Of a DNA stretch of 64,000 nt, positions 36,801 to 46,366 are shown in pieces (the stretch's first letter is position 1; the number at the start of each line of letters is the position of its first letter). The stretch comes from Gemmobacter fulvus. Its GTDB lineage: Bacteria > Pseudomonadota > Alphaproteobacteria > Rhodobacterales > Rhodobacteraceae. The stretch is taken from positions 62,001-126,000 of the forward strand of contig NZ_CP076363.1 in NCBI RefSeq assembly GCF_018798885.1. Direction: 5' to 3'. The position numbers and the translations under genes are program-made. The notes under the pieces are model-generated. The model was not told the DNA's origin. It searched no databases and saw only the letters and a program-made list of their open reading frames with translations.

Positions 36801-37511
36801 TCAGTAGCTCGTCGTCATGCGATGGTCGCGGTGATAGACAAGATTGACGTAAGTCACGGTTTCGCCTTGCCAGGTTGTCTGTCGTTCAACCCGGAACAGC
36901 GCATCTCTGGGTTCGCAGCACAGCATGAGCGCCTGTTCGGGATCGGCGGAGGTCGCAGAAAAGCTGATCTCGACGCTTGAAAACGGCACCTGCGTCACCA
37001 GCCACTCATTGGGGCTGACAACCGAGAAATCGACGGTGCGGGCCGTCGGCGTGGCGTCAAGATTGATCCAGCGATCCTCAAGCTGATAGGGTCTCCCATC
37101 CGCGAAATGCAGCGCGACGAGGTGCAGCACCTCGGTCTCTGGTTTGAGGTTCATCTGTGCCCGGCGCCAGTCTGGCGGAACCAGGATTTCCGACCGCACC
37201 AGTGCATAGCGGTAGACCGAGCCGAGTTCGATGATCTCGTTGCGCACCAGCGGAATCGCGATCCTTGCCTGCCGGACGGGCGACTGGCGCACGCGTGTCC
37301 CCGCCTTGCGCTTGCGTTCGACAATGCCCTCGTCAACCAGCTCTCGCATGGCGCGGTTCACCGTTGCGCGGGCGACGCCGTATTCCACGGCAAGGTCTTG
37401 TTCATTCGGAATCAGGCTGCCGGGTGGCCACTCGCCGCCCATGATTCGCATGAGCACGTCCGCCTTAACTTCGCCGAAATTCTTCGCCACACAGGTTCTC
37501 CCAATTGCCAT
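36801..37511 (-). CDS. GntR-family regulator of the HutC subfamily
   Basis: The protein of about 236 aa has an N-terminal winged HTH (LIPNEQDLAVEYGVARATVN) and a C-terminal UTRA effector domain. The stretch ADGRPYQLEDRWINLDATP followed by PNEWLVTQVPFSS is very close in pattern to HutC, the urocanate-responsive repressor. ATG 37511 is chosen; a GTG at 37490, with GGGAG 7 nt before it, is a good alternative. It is divergent from the peptide ABC importer and about 10 kb from the hut genes, so it may regulate either or both. Confidence 0.82.
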   Translation of the reverse strand: MAIGRTCVAKNFGEVKADVLMRIMGGEWPPGSLIPNEQDLAVEYGVARATVNRAMRELVDEGIVERKRKAGTRVRQSPVRQARIAIPLVRNEIIELGSVYRYALVRSEILVPPDWRRAQMNLKPETEVLHLVALHFADGRPYQLEDRWINLDATPTARTVDFSVVSPNEWLVTQVPFSSVEISFSATSADPEQALMLCCEPRDALFRVERQTTWQGETVTYVNLVYHRDHRMTTSY

Positions 37512-37608
37512 GCAGTCTTCGCCCAAAAGCGCCAAGAAATCATCATATTTCTTGCCAATGGCAGAGATTGTGCCAGTTTTTTCTGGACAAGATGGCGTTT
37601 TCAGACAT

Positions 37609-37624
37609 TATACATGATCATATA
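37609..37624. promoter_or_regulatory. Palindrome between the HutC-like gene and the ABC importer
   Basis: TATACATGATCATATA is a palindrome with one mismatched pair, in the divergent region 20-35 bp upstream of the permease start. It is a candidate operator for the HutC-like regulator, though it does not match the hutF/hutI palindrome closely. Confidence 0.4.
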
Positions 37625-37643
37625 AACTATAAAGCACATACAA

Positions 37644-38612
37644 ATGCTCAGAAAAATCCCCCCTATCCCAAGGTTGATCGCAAGAAGGCTGGCCATTGGT
37701 GTGCTGACACTCTTGGTCGTATCGGCAGTGATTTTCTGGGCAGTGGAGCTGTTGCCCGGCGATATCGCGACAGAAATCCTGGGCCAGTCGGCGACGCCCG
37801 AGACCATCGCCGCCTTCAATGCCCGCTTCGGGCTGACCGACCCGCCGCTGATACGCTACTTTCATTGGCTGGGGGGTGCGCTAACCGGCGAGTTTGGCCT
37901 GTCTATCGCCAACCAGATGCCAATTACCGAACTGATCGGCGAACGCACCTTCAACACCCTCTTTCTTGCCGCCTATGCCGCCCTGATCGCCGTGCCCGTG
38001 GCAATCCTGCTGGGCTTGATCGCGGCGCTTTATCGCGGCTCGCTCATGGACCGCATCATCTCGAGCTCGACGCTCGCCGTGATCTCTTTGCCCGAGTTTT
38101 TCGTGGCCTATATCCTGATCCTGATCTTTGCGGTGCAGTTGAAGTGGTTCCCCAGCCTTGCCAGCGTCACCCCGGACATGTTGCTTGGCAGTCGCCTGTA
38201 TGTGTCTTTCCTGCCCGCGCTGACGATGGTGCTGATCGTGATGGCGCATATGATGCGGATGACACGCGCCGCAATCGTCAACCTTCTGGCCTTGCCCTAT
38301 ATCGAAATGGCCGAGTTGAAAGGCGTCAAGCGCTGGCGGGTGATTGCGGTCCATGCGCTGCCCAATGCGGTCGCCCCCATCGTCACGGTTGTCGCGCTCA
38401 ATCTCGCCTATCTGATTGTCGGCGTCGTTCTGGTTGAAGTTGTCTTTGTATACCCGGGTCTTGGGCAGCTTCTGGTCGACAGTGTCTCAAAGCGCGACAT
38501 GCCGGTCGTGCAGGCGGCCTGCCTGATCTTCGCCGCGACCTACATCCTTCTCAATTTGGCCGCGGATATCATCGGGATCATCGCCAATCCGCGCCTTCTG
38601 CATCCGAGGTAA
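37644..38612 (+). CDS. Peptide/opine-type ABC transporter permease (DppB-like)
   Basis: The 322-aa inner-membrane permease has six predicted spans. The N-terminal LLVVSAVIFWAVELLPGD, the family stretch RFGLTDPPLIRYFHWLGG and the C-terminal EVVFVYPGLGQLLVDSVSKR are DppB/OppB marks. No strong ribosome-binding site is visible before the ATG. It is the first gene of an importer operon with DppC-like and fused ATPase genes. A peptide-class importer can also carry opines, nickel chelates or modified amino acids. Confidence 0.88.
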   Translation: MLRKIPPIPRLIARRLAIGVLTLLVVSAVIFWAVELLPGDIATEILGQSATPETIAAFNARFGLTDPPLIRYFHWLGGALTGEFGLSIANQMPITELIGERTFNTLFLAAYAALIAVPVAILLGLIAALYRGSLMDRIISSSTLAVISLPEFFVAYILILIFAVQLKWFPSLASVTPDMLLGSRLYVSFLPALTMVLIVMAHMMRMTRAAIVNLLALPYIEMAELKGVKRWRVIAVHALPNAVAPIVTVVALNLAYLIVGVVLVEVVFVYPGLGQLLVDSVSKRDMPVVQAACLIFAATYILLNLAADIIGIIANPRLLHPR

Positions 38613-38616
38613 CTCC

Positions 38617-39474
38617 GTGATCAACTGGCTGTCGCAGCTGCGCACCGCGCCCGTATCGGCAAAACTCGGGCTCGGCCTGATTGCCGCCTATGCCTTCATC
38701 GCCATCTTTGCCCCGCTGATCGCCCCCCATACCGAACGTGAGATCGTCGGAAGCGCCTATCTGCCCTGGGCCGCCCCCTTCTACCTTGGGACCGATGCGG
38801 TGGGGCGGGATGTGATGTCGCGGCTCATCTATGGCGCGCGCAATACGGTCGGCATCGCGCTGGCAACGACGCTTCTGGCGTTCCTGATCGGGTCGAGCCT
38901 CGGCCTTCTGGCTGCCACGGTGGGGGGCTGGCTTGATACAGGGCTGTCGCGCATCGTGGATGTGTTGATGGCGATCCCGTCGCTTGTTTTCGCCCTGCTG
39001 ATCCTGACCATCACCGGCACCAATGTTGTGGCGCTGATCCTGGTGATTGCGGTTCTGGACAGCACGCGTGTCTTCCGGCTGGCCCGTGCCGTGGCACAAG
39101 GGATCCTGACGATGGACTATGTGGAAGTCGCCCGGATGCGCGGCGAAGGGCTGTTCTGGATCATCCGGCGCGAGGTTCTGCCAAATGCCGCCTCGCCCCT
39201 GATCGCCGAATTTGGCCTGCGCTTCTGTTTCGTGTTCCTCTTCATCTCGGCGCTCAGCTTCCTCGGGCTTGGCTTGCAGCCGCCGACGGCGGATTGGGGC
39301 TCGATGGTCCGCGAAAGCGCGCGGCTGATTGCCTATGCGAATTTCTCAAGCTGGCAGACCGCAACCTTTGGCTTTGCGCCGCTGCTTCCTGCGGGCGCGA
39401 TTGCGGTTCTGACAATCGCGGTCAACCTGGTGGTGGATTGGGTCTTGCATCTGTCTAGCGGACTGAAGGACTGA
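38617..39474 (+). CDS. Peptide/opine-type ABC transporter permease (DppC-like)
   Basis: The 285-aa second permease has HTEREIVGSAYLPWAAPFYL, then LGTDAVGRDVMSRLIYGAR (residues about 50-68), the standard DppC signature, and the EAA loop ARMRGEGLFWIIRREVLPNA. It starts at GTG 38617, with GAGG 7 nt upstream, 4 nt after the DppB-like gene. Confidence 0.9.
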   Translation: MINWLSQLRTAPVSAKLGLGLIAAYAFIAIFAPLIAPHTEREIVGSAYLPWAAPFYLGTDAVGRDVMSRLIYGARNTVGIALATTLLAFLIGSSLGLLAATVGGWLDTGLSRIVDVLMAIPSLVFALLILTITGTNVVALILVIAVLDSTRVFRLARAVAQGILTMDYVEVARMRGEGLFWIIRREVLPNAASPLIAEFGLRFCFVFLFISALSFLGLGLQPPTADWGSMVRESARLIAYANFSSWQTATFGFAPLLPAGAIAVLTIAVNLVVDWVLHLSSGLKD

Positions 39475-39476
39475 AC

Positions 39477-41087
39477 ATGGCAAAGCTTCTTGAAATCCGT
39501 GATCTCTGGATCGAAGGCCGCTCGGGCGATGCCTGGCAGCAGATCGTCAAAGGCGTGAGCCTTGATCTGAACAAGGGCGAAGTCCTTGGCCTGATCGGCG
39601 AAAGCGGTGCCGGTAAATCCACGCTCGGGCTGACCGCCATGGGCCATGTGCGGTCAGGCTGCCGCATCGCTTCGGGGTCAATCAAGTTCGATGGCGTCGA
39701 GCTTGTCGGCGCTTCGGCGGAAACGCTCCGGGATCTGCGGGGGCGACGTATCGCCTATGTTGCGCAATCCTCAGCGGCCTCTTTCAACCCCGCCTGGCGG
39801 TTGATGGCGCAACATTGCGAAGCCCCGCTTCAGCACGGCGTCATGAGCCGCGCCGAAGCCGAAGCCGAAGCGGTGCGTCTTTACAGCGAAATGCGCCTGC
39901 CCGACCCGGATCAGATCGGTTTCCGCTATCCGCATCAGGTTTCCGGTGGCCAGTTGCAACGCGCGATGACGGCGATGGCGATGGCCTGCCGCCCTGATCT
40001 GATTATCTTTGATGAACCCACGACCGCGCTGGATGTCACGACCCAGATCGAGGTGCTTGCCGCGATCCGCGATATTGTGCGCAATCATGGCACCGCTGCC
40101 ATCTACATCACGCATGACCTTGCTGTGGTGGCGCAGATGGCGGACCGGGTGAAGGTGCTTCTGAAGGGTGAAGAGGTCGAGGATGGCCCGACACGCGAGA
40201 TGCTCGCGAACCCGCGTGAAGCCTATACCAAATCCCTGTGGGCGGTCCGCGACTTCCGGCCCGCCCCGCGCGCGCTTGGCGAAGAGCCGGCGACCATTCT
40301 CAAGATCGACCAGTTGTCTGCGCATTATGGCCCGCACAAAGTGCTCGACCGTGTGTCCTTTGGCGTGGCCAGGGGGCGGACGGTGGCGGTTGTCGGCGAA
40401 AGTGGGTCGGGTAAATCGACCACGGCCCGCGTGATCATGGGCCTGTTGCGGCAAAGCGAGGGCACAGTGACGTTCGACGGCGAGATCCTGCCGCCGAAAG
40501 GCACCAGTCGGCCACGCGCGCTGCTCAAGCGGATGCAGATGATCCACCAGATGGCAGACACTGCCCTGAACCCGCGGCAACGGATCCGCGATGTTCTCGG
40601 GCGGCCGCTGGAATTCTATCTGGGTCTGAGTGGCAACGCGAAAGAGAGGCGGATCCGCGAGCTTCTTGAAGAGATCGAGCTGGAGCCCGACCGCTATATC
40701 GACCGTCTGCCCGGGGAATTGTCGGGCGGGCAAAAGCAACGTGTCTGCATCGCCCGCGCCCTTGCTGCCGAACCCGAGCTGATCATCTGCGACGAGGTGA
40801 CAAGTGCGCTTGACCAACTGGTTGCGGAAGGCATCCTGCGCCTTCTGGACCGGCTGCAACGTGAGCGCGGCTTGAGTTATCTCTTCATCACGCATGATCT
40901 GGCCACGGTGCGGGCCATTGCGGATCAGGTGGTGGTGATGCAGCACGGCAAGGTGGTCGAACAGGGCACCAAGGACGAGATTTTCTCGCCGCCGCACGCA
41001 GCCTATACCGAACTTCTGCTGTCATCGGTGCCCGAGATGGACCCCGACTGGCTGAACAACGTTCTGGCGGCACGGCAGTCGGCATAA
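39477..41087 (+). CDS. Peptide-type ABC transporter, fused double ATPase (DppD-DppF)
   Basis: The 536-aa protein has two ATPase domains in tandem. Domain 1 has [18 protein letters not shown] and [12 protein letters not shown]; domain 2 has [18 protein letters not shown] and [12 protein letters not shown]. This replaces separate DppD and DppF proteins, as in GsiA. It lies 2 nt after the DppC-like gene. No binding-protein gene is adjacent; the nearest is at 44671, across a Rieske module on the other strand. Confidence 0.92.
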   Translation: MAKLLEIRDLWIEGRSGDAWQQIVKGVSLDLNKGEVLGLIGESGAGKSTLGLTAMGHVRSGCRIASGSIKFDGVELVGASAETLRDLRGRRIAYVAQSSAASFNPAWRLMAQHCEAPLQHGVMSRAEAEAEAVRLYSEMRLPDPDQIGFRYPHQVSGGQLQRAMTAMAMACRPDLIIFDEPTTALDVTTQIEVLAAIRDIVRNHGTAAIYITHDLAVVAQMADRVKVLLKGEEVEDGPTREMLANPREAYTKSLWAVRDFRPAPRALGEEPATILKIDQLSAHYGPHKVLDRVSFGVARGRTVAVVGESGSGKSTTARVIMGLLRQSEGTVTFDGEILPPKGTSRPRALLKRMQMIHQMADTALNPRQRIRDVLGRPLEFYLGLSGNAKERRIRELLEEIELEPDRYIDRLPGELSGGQKQRVCIARALAAEPELIICDEVTSALDQLVAEGILRLLDRLQRERGLSYLFITHDLATVRAIADQVVVMQHGKVVEQGTKDEIFSPPHAAYTELLLSSVPEMDPDWLNNVLAARQSA

Positions 41088-41094
41088 GCGATGT

Positions 41095-41202
41095 CCCCCC
41101 CTCGCGGGGGGGCTGCGCGATCCTTGGCAATCATGGCAGCGTTCTGATTGAGGAACGCCAAAAACCAGAGGCCCGTGCCGGATCTTTTCCGGCACGGGCC
41201 TC
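41095..41202. terminator. Two hairpins between convergent ABC and reductase genes
   Basis: The first is CCCCCCC-TCGC-GGGGGGG at 41095-41112. The second and stronger is a 15-bp perfect stem, GAGGCCCGTGCCGGA (41168-41182) with its complement at 41188-41202, loop TCTTT. The second can end transcription from both sides. Confidence 0.75.
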
Positions 41203-41227
41203 CTTCGTTTCATCAAGCGGAACAGGA

Positions 41228-42409
41228 TCACAGATCCAGCACGACCCGCCCTTTTGGCCGCGAACAGCAGATCAGCGCCATGCCTGCGTCAGGCGGATCA
41301 AGCGGGTCCGAGGTGTAGTCCACCTCCCCCTCCTTGACGTCACAGATGCAGGAATTGCAGATCCCGGCACGGCAGACAAATGCCGGCTCCAGCCCGGCCG
41401 CCTCGGCGAGTTCCAGAATGGAGTCCTTTCCGTTCCACGCGACCGTCACGCCCGAGCGGGCGAAGACGACCTCATCCCCGCTCCGCTGCTCTGCCGCCAT
41501 CGGCGCCGGGGCCTTGCGAGAATGGGAGTCTGGGATGGCAAAGACATCCGGATCCGTCAGAAAATCAAGCTTCGAGACCGACTTTGGCGCGTTGACCGGG
41601 ATACGGGGTATCTGCGGCGCGACCGGGGCTGCCATCCCCGCAAGGGAGCCGCCCTTGCCGAAGAATTCATAGGCGATGCGCTCCGGCGGAAAGCCGAGGC
41701 TGGTCAGCAGCCGCCACATGGCAACCATGAAGGGCTGCGGGCCGCAGAGATAGACCTGATAGTCATCAACCGGCAGCAGCCGCTGTAGCACCGCCCGATC
41801 CACAAGGCCCTCGGCATCATACCGGCCCGCGGCGCGGTCGGCCTCGGTCGGCGCGCGCATGACGTTGCAGACGGTGATCCTGCCGTCCGACGCCGCCGCA
41901 AGTGCGGCGGTTTCATCGTGCAGCGCCTGCACCGCGCCATTTTCGGTGGCGTGAACCAGCCAGGCCCTGCGTTGGGTCGCCGCCAGCCGGTGTAGCATCG
42001 ACAACAGCGGCGTCACACCAACCCCGCCCGCCAGAAGCAGCACCGGGCGCTCGGTGTCTTCATCGAGGAAGAAGTCGCCGCGCGGGGCCGCGATGTCGAC
42101 CTCGTCGCCCTCGGCAAGCGTGTCATGCAGGAAGCAGGAGCCGATGCCGTCGGGGCGGGTGCCGTCTCCGGCTTCCCGCTTGACTGAAATCCGGTGGCAA
42201 TCCTGGGCATCCACCGCGTTGGACAGCGAATAGGTGCGCAGGACATGGCCTTTCGGCTGACCCTCGGCGGGGATGCGCAGGGTCAGATACTGGCCGGGGC
42301 GGGCGGGCCACAAGGCACCGCCATCGACCGGGACGAAATGGAACGAAGTGATGACCTCGCTCTCGCGCGTTTTGCGAACAAGGCGAAAACGCCGGAATGC
42401 CTCCGCCAT
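41228..42409 (-). CDS. Rieske oxygenase reductase (FAD/NAD plus C-terminal 2Fe-2S)
   Basis: The 393-aa electron-transfer partner of the adjacent Rieske oxygenase has the FAD motif RTYSLSN near residue 72, the nucleotide motif GGVGVTP near 127 and CGPQPFM near 218. A C-terminal plant-type ferredoxin domain carries Cys346, Cys351, Cys354 and a last Cys near 382 (CRAGICNSC). The domain order FNR-then-ferredoxin is that of VanB-type and related reductases. It begins 2 nt after the oxygenase gene and is a paralogue of the reductase at 50909. Confidence 0.88.
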   Translation of the reverse strand: MAEAFRRFRLVRKTRESEVITSFHFVPVDGGALWPARPGQYLTLRIPAEGQPKGHVLRTYSLSNAVDAQDCHRISVKREAGDGTRPDGIGSCFLHDTLAEGDEVDIAAPRGDFFLDEDTERPVLLLAGGVGVTPLLSMLHRLAATQRRAWLVHATENGAVQALHDETAALAAASDGRITVCNVMRAPTEADRAAGRYDAEGLVDRAVLQRLLPVDDYQVYLCGPQPFMVAMWRLLTSLGFPPERIAYEFFGKGGSLAGMAAPVAPQIPRIPVNAPKSVSKLDFLTDPDVFAIPDSHSRKAPAPMAAEQRSGDEVVFARSGVTVAWNGKDSILELAEAAGLEPAFVCRAGICNSCICDVKEGEVDYTSDPLDPPDAGMALICCSRPKGRVVLDL

Positions 42410-42411
42410 GA

Positions 42412-43452
42412 TCAGCCCCGCATTTTTTCATCGACCAACCGCTCTTCGGCGATCATCGCCTCAAGCTGGCGGCGGAAGCGCAACTGCCCCGCGTCGATCG
42501 ACAGGTCAATGTGGGGCGAGGTCTTGCTGTTCATGCCGATCTGCACTTCGTTCAGGATCGCGCGATCCTCTTCAAAGGCACCGCGCACGTCGGCTGCCAT
42601 CAGTTTGGACAGCTCTTCATCCTTGGGCCGGATGTTGCGCAGCTGGAACCAGTAATAGCGCGTCTCGCCGTCATTGACCGGGGTCATGAAGTTGTAGCTG
42701 TCCATGACAAATGTGTCCTGGTGCAGGGTGCCATCCGGGCCGCCGGTGCCCGCTGGGGTAAAGATCGAGCGGATGAGGGCGTGGCTCGGGTAACGCACCT
42801 CATAATGTTGCAGACGGTCACATTTGCCCTCGAAACCGATGATCTTGGCATAGAAAGGCGCTGCATCCACGTTCATCATCCAGCGGTGGACGATCACGCC
42901 GACCTCGGTCTTGGTGACCTTCAGCGGGGTGTCGCGGGTTGCGGCCTGCGCAAAGCTGGTTTCATGCACCCAGGCCACATGGGACGGATCAAGCAGGTTG
43001 TCGCACATTAGAAGATAGTTGCACTTCAACTCCATCGCATCGCCGCTGTTCATGCCCCAGTCGGGATCGTAGAAATTCGGGATATCAATGATTTCGTCCG
43101 CGTCTGCGATTGCGGCATTGCCCATCCAGATCCAGACCAGACCGTATTTCTCGTGGACGGGATAGGGGCGCACTTTCGCCGCCGAGGGCATGCGGCCACC
43201 GCCGGGGGCCCAGACGCATTGCCCGGCGCAATCGAACGTCAGCCCGTGATAGCCACATTCGACATTGTCATCCTTGATCCGGCCCTTCGAAAGCGGCAGC
43301 TTGCGGTGCGGGCAGGCATCCTCCAGCGCAATGACCTCACCCTGAGAGTTGCGATAGACGCAGATCTTTTCGCCAAGCATGATGATCTGTTTCAGGCTGT
43401 GAGTGACCTCGTGGCTCCAGGCACCGACATACCAGGCGTTCTTCAGAAACAT
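42412..43452 (-). CDS. VanA-type Rieske oxygenase, module 1
   Basis: The 346-aa oxygenase of the vanillate O-demethylase class uses O2 to demethylate or hydroxylate a small substrate. The Rieske site is CPHRK...CGYHG (Cys47, His49, Cys66, His69) and the mononuclear iron site NLLDPSHVAWVH (Asp155, His158, His163). It shares long identical stretches with the oxygenase at 49875 (EDACPHRKLPLS, NLLDPSHVAWVH, MDSYNFMTP). The substrate is unknown; no aromatic ring-cleavage gene is nearby, which argues against a classical vanillate route. Confidence 0.88.
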   Translation of the reverse strand: MFLKNAWYVGAWSHEVTHSLKQIIMLGEKICVYRNSQGEVIALEDACPHRKLPLSKGRIKDDNVECGYHGLTFDCAGQCVWAPGGGRMPSAAKVRPYPVHEKYGLVWIWMGNAAIADADEIIDIPNFYDPDWGMNSGDAMELKCNYLLMCDNLLDPSHVAWVHETSFAQAATRDTPLKVTKTEVGVIVHRWMMNVDAAPFYAKIIGFEGKCDRLQHYEVRYPSHALIRSIFTPAGTGGPDGTLHQDTFVMDSYNFMTPVNDGETRYYWFQLRNIRPKDEELSKLMAADVRGAFEEDRAILNEVQIGMNSKTSPHIDLSIDAGQLRFRRQLEAMIAEERLVDEKMRG

Positions 43453-43486
43453 GACTAAACCTCTCTATGGCTGAGCTTCTATGCCC

Positions 43487-43501
43487 TATGTCTAGACTAT
43501 A
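43487..43501. promoter_or_regulatory. Palindromic site upstream of Rieske module 1
   Basis: TATGTCTAGACTATA contains the perfect 8-bp palindrome GTCTAGAC with partly symmetric flanks, in the 100-bp gap between the LysR gene and the oxygenase gene. It is a probable LysR box. Confidence 0.4.
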
Positions 43502-43552
43502 CAGGTGCCAAAGCCCTGTGCGCAGCCTAGAAAGCCAGCCTGATTGTTTAGC

Positions 43553-44458
43553 CTATCTTAATGTTCCTTCGCGTCTCGGCTTCGATTCCAGTATCGCCCA
43601 GTTCAGGAATTCACGGGCGAAATTGCGCGTCAAGGCATTGTTCCCCCAGCAGATATGGTAACCCTCTTGCATCTCGAGGCTTGTCTCGGACAGGCGGACA
43701 AGGCGCCCTGTCTCCAGATCGTTCTGCGCGAAAGCTGTTTGTGCCAGAACCACGCCTTGCCCGCTGACCGCCGCTTCCAGCGCGAGGCCGGTGAGGGAAT
43801 AGACGGCAGCGATCTTCGGTCGCGGCGCAGGCGTGACGCCGATCAGGGTGAACCAATCGTCCCAGGTTGGCGCAATGGATTCGTCCATCGACCAGTCGAT
43901 GCCGATGAGCGGCACCTGCGCCAGCCCGTCTGGCGTGGCGGCTTCGGGATGGGCCGCCAGAAAGTCAGGCGAGCAGGCCGGAAAACACCTGTCCTGAAAC
44001 AGCAACCGCGAGTGGGGATAGCGTTTGGCCGAACCGCCATAGGTCAGCCGGAACATCTGCTCCATCAATTGCGGATCCGCCTCCTGATGCGTGGCAATGA
44101 TACGGATGGAGGGTTCGCGCCCATGGGCCTGAAAGCGATGGATGATCGGATTCAACCACTTCTGAAGCAGGGTCGGCAAGCCCGAGACGGTCAGCTCTTC
44201 GGTGCTGCGATGCGACGAAATGAACTCCTGCGCGCGCACCAGCCTGTCGAAGCCTTGCGAAATCAGGTCATGATAGATCCGGGCCGTCGGCGTCATCACC
44301 ACCCGCCGCCCCTCCTGCGACACGAGTGCGATCCCGATGGAATCCTCAAGTGTTCGCAGCTGTTGGCTGATCGCGCTCGGGGTCACACCAAGGTCACGGG
44401 CGGCGAGGTGCACACTGCCCGTCCGGCCGAATGCTTCAAATGCTTGCAAAGCGCGCAA
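43553..44458 (-). CDS. LysR-family regulator of Rieske module 1 (GcvA-like)
   Basis: The regulator is about 301 aa, with an HTH starting RALQAFEAFGRTGSVHLAA and LGVTPSAISQQLRTLED. It resembles the GcvA-type LysR at 48830-49753 in order and motifs. The start is uncertain. TTG at 44458 lacks a ribosome-binding site and lies a few residues inside the usual N-terminus (LPPLRALQAF). The frame continues upstream past GGTGGAG without an ATG, so a rare start codon is possible. It is transcribed toward the oxygenase gene. Confidence 0.8.
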   Translation of the reverse strand: MRALQAFEAFGRTGSVHLAARDLGVTPSAISQQLRTLEDSIGIALVSQEGRRVVMTPTARIYHDLISQGFDRLVRAQEFISSHRSTEELTVSGLPTLLQKWLNPIIHRFQAHGREPSIRIIATHQEADPQLMEQMFRLTYGGSAKRYPHSRLLFQDRCFPACSPDFLAAHPEAATPDGLAQVPLIGIDWSMDESIAPTWDDWFTLIGVTPAPRPKIAAVYSLTGLALEAAVSGQGVVLAQTAFAQNDLETGRLVRLSETSLEMQEGYHICWGNNALTRNFAREFLNWAILESKPRREGTLR

Positions 44459-44670
44459 CGGGGGTAGGGCGATGACGAAAACTCCACCAATGTTGAGATG
44501 ATAGTTTAGCAGACCTGTTCTATACGGTAAAGTTTCTGGTTTGTTGCACTATTAATGGGGCTATATGCTGTCAAGGTCAGACATAATGACAGCCGCAGGG
44601 CCTGTCATCCACGATCCGCCATATGTGGACGAATGCGGCACTGCGGCCTATCCATAGGGAGTCAACACAG

Positions 44671-46227
44671 ATGTACACCACCAATCGCCGATCACTGCTG
44701 CTTGGCGCCGGCGCCATGGCTTCCGCTGCCGCCCTTGGTATCGCACCGATGCCGCTGCGCGCGCAGACCGCTGCCCCCCGTCGTGGCGGCACCTTCCGCA
44801 TGGCGGTGTCGGACTTCAGCTCCTCCGAACAGCTTGACCCGCAGATGAACGAATATCGGTTCATGATGCACTTGCAGTATCAGCTGCGCAACTGCCTGAT
44901 CGAAGTGGGCCCCGGTGGTGTGTTGATCCCCGAGCTTGCAACGGAATGGAATCCCAATGCCGATCTGTCGGCCTGGGTCTTCAAGATCCGTCCGGGCGTG
45001 GAGTTCCACAATGGCAAGACCCTGACCGCCGAAGATGTGGTGTTCTCGCTCAATCTGCACCGCGGCGAGGCTTCGATTTCGGAAGCAAAATCGCTGATGG
45101 CTGCAATCACCGATGTCAGCGTGACAGCACCGCTGGAAGTGACGGTGAAGCTTGAGGCTCCCAATGCGGGCTTCCCGGCAATCCTGTCGATGATCAACAT
45201 GCTGATCGTCCCGGCGGATGACATGAATTTTGCCGCCGGCATCGGCACCGGCGGCTATATCCTTGAAACCTTCCAGCCCGGCGTCCGCAGCCTGGTGAAG
45301 CGCAACCCGAATTACTGGAAAGAAGGTCGCGCCCATTTCGACGCGATCGAGATCCACTGCATCTCTGATATCAACGCGCGCACGACGGCCCTGCAAACCG
45401 GCCAGATCGACGCAATGGATGCCGTGGACACGACGACCGCGCCGCTGCTGGCCGCGATGCCCAACATCAAGCTGTTGCAGACCAAAGGAAAGCAGCACCA
45501 CGCGTTCAGCATGAACGTCAAGGATCCGCTGTTCCAGAACGCGGATGTGCGCCTTGCCATGAAACTCGCGATTGACCGCGAGGCCGTGCTGACGACCATT
45601 CAGGCAGGCTATGGCTCGATTGCAAATGACCAGCCGATTTCGGTGGCCTACGCCTATCACAATCCGGGCCTCGCGCAGCACAGCTACGACCCGGAACAGG
45701 CCAAGTTCCTGTTGAACCGCGCCGGTGTCAGTGGCCTGACGGTACCCCTGCACGTCTCGGAACTGCCCTTCACCGGGGCGACGAACATGGCGCAGCTCTA
45801 TGCGCAACATGCGGCGGCGGCGGGTATCACCATCAATGTGCAGCGTGAACCGGATGACGGTTACTGGTCCAGCATCTGGGGTCAACGCCCGATGTTCGCT
45901 ACCCGCTGGTCTGGCCGCGTGAACGAAGATGCGATGCTGACACTGGCCTATTCGCGCCAGAGCCTCGGCGGCTGGAACGAGACGAGCTGGGACAATGAGG
46001 TCTTCAACAACACTCTGGCTGCTGCCCGTTCGGAAGTTGATGAGGTCAAGCGCAAGGAGTTGTATTGGGAGTGCCAGCGCCTCATCTGGGAAGATGGCGG
46101 CATGGTTGCGCCGATCTGGGCCGATTTGCTCGATGCAACGTCGAACAAGATTGGCCATGGCGAGATCGGCAACGACTGGGCGCTTGACGGTGCCCGTTGC
46201 GGCGAACGCTGGTGGTTCACCGAGTGA
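44671..46227 (+). CDS. Extracellular solute-binding protein, family 5
   Basis: The 518-aa periplasmic receptor has an N-terminal twin-arginine-like signal (NRRSLLLGAGAMASAAALG, cleavage near RAQ). Family 5 features include VFKIRPGVEFHNGKTLTAED near residue 95 and the long C-lobe with DGGMVAPIWADLLDA. It probably delivers substrate to the DppB/C/DF-like importer at 37644-41087, from which it is separated by Rieske module 1. AGGGAG lies about 9 nt before ATG 44671. Confidence 0.87.
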   Translation: MYTTNRRSLLLGAGAMASAAALGIAPMPLRAQTAAPRRGGTFRMAVSDFSSSEQLDPQMNEYRFMMHLQYQLRNCLIEVGPGGVLIPELATEWNPNADLSAWVFKIRPGVEFHNGKTLTAEDVVFSLNLHRGEASISEAKSLMAAITDVSVTAPLEVTVKLEAPNAGFPAILSMINMLIVPADDMNFAAGIGTGGYILETFQPGVRSLVKRNPNYWKEGRAHFDAIEIHCISDINARTTALQTGQIDAMDAVDTTTAPLLAAMPNIKLLQTKGKQHHAFSMNVKDPLFQNADVRLAMKLAIDREAVLTTIQAGYGSIANDQPISVAYAYHNPGLAQHSYDPEQAKFLLNRAGVSGLTVPLHVSELPFTGATNMAQLYAQHAAAAGITINVQREPDDGYWSSIWGQRPMFATRWSGRVNEDAMLTLAYSRQSLGGWNETSWDNEVFNNTLAAARSEVDEVKRKELYWECQRLIWEDGGMVAPIWADLLDATSNKIGHGEIGNDWALDGARCGERWWFTE

Positions 46228-46265
46228 TCTGACAAGGGCGCTGCAAGCGTCTGGCTGACATCATC

Positions 46266-46295
46266 CCTCGCATGTGCGCGTCAGCACATGCGAGG
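46266..46295. terminator. Terminator between the binding protein and the GntR gene
   Basis: CCTCGCATGTGC (46266-46277) and GCACATGCGAGG (46284-46295) form a perfect 12-bp stem with a 6-nt loop between two convergent genes. Confidence 0.65.
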
Positions 46296-46366
46296 CGACG
46301 GTCCGGTCGGTGATTGCCCTGTCGCGGCCGTGGTGAGCGCATCCGAAAGGGTTGTTTTAGACCGGT

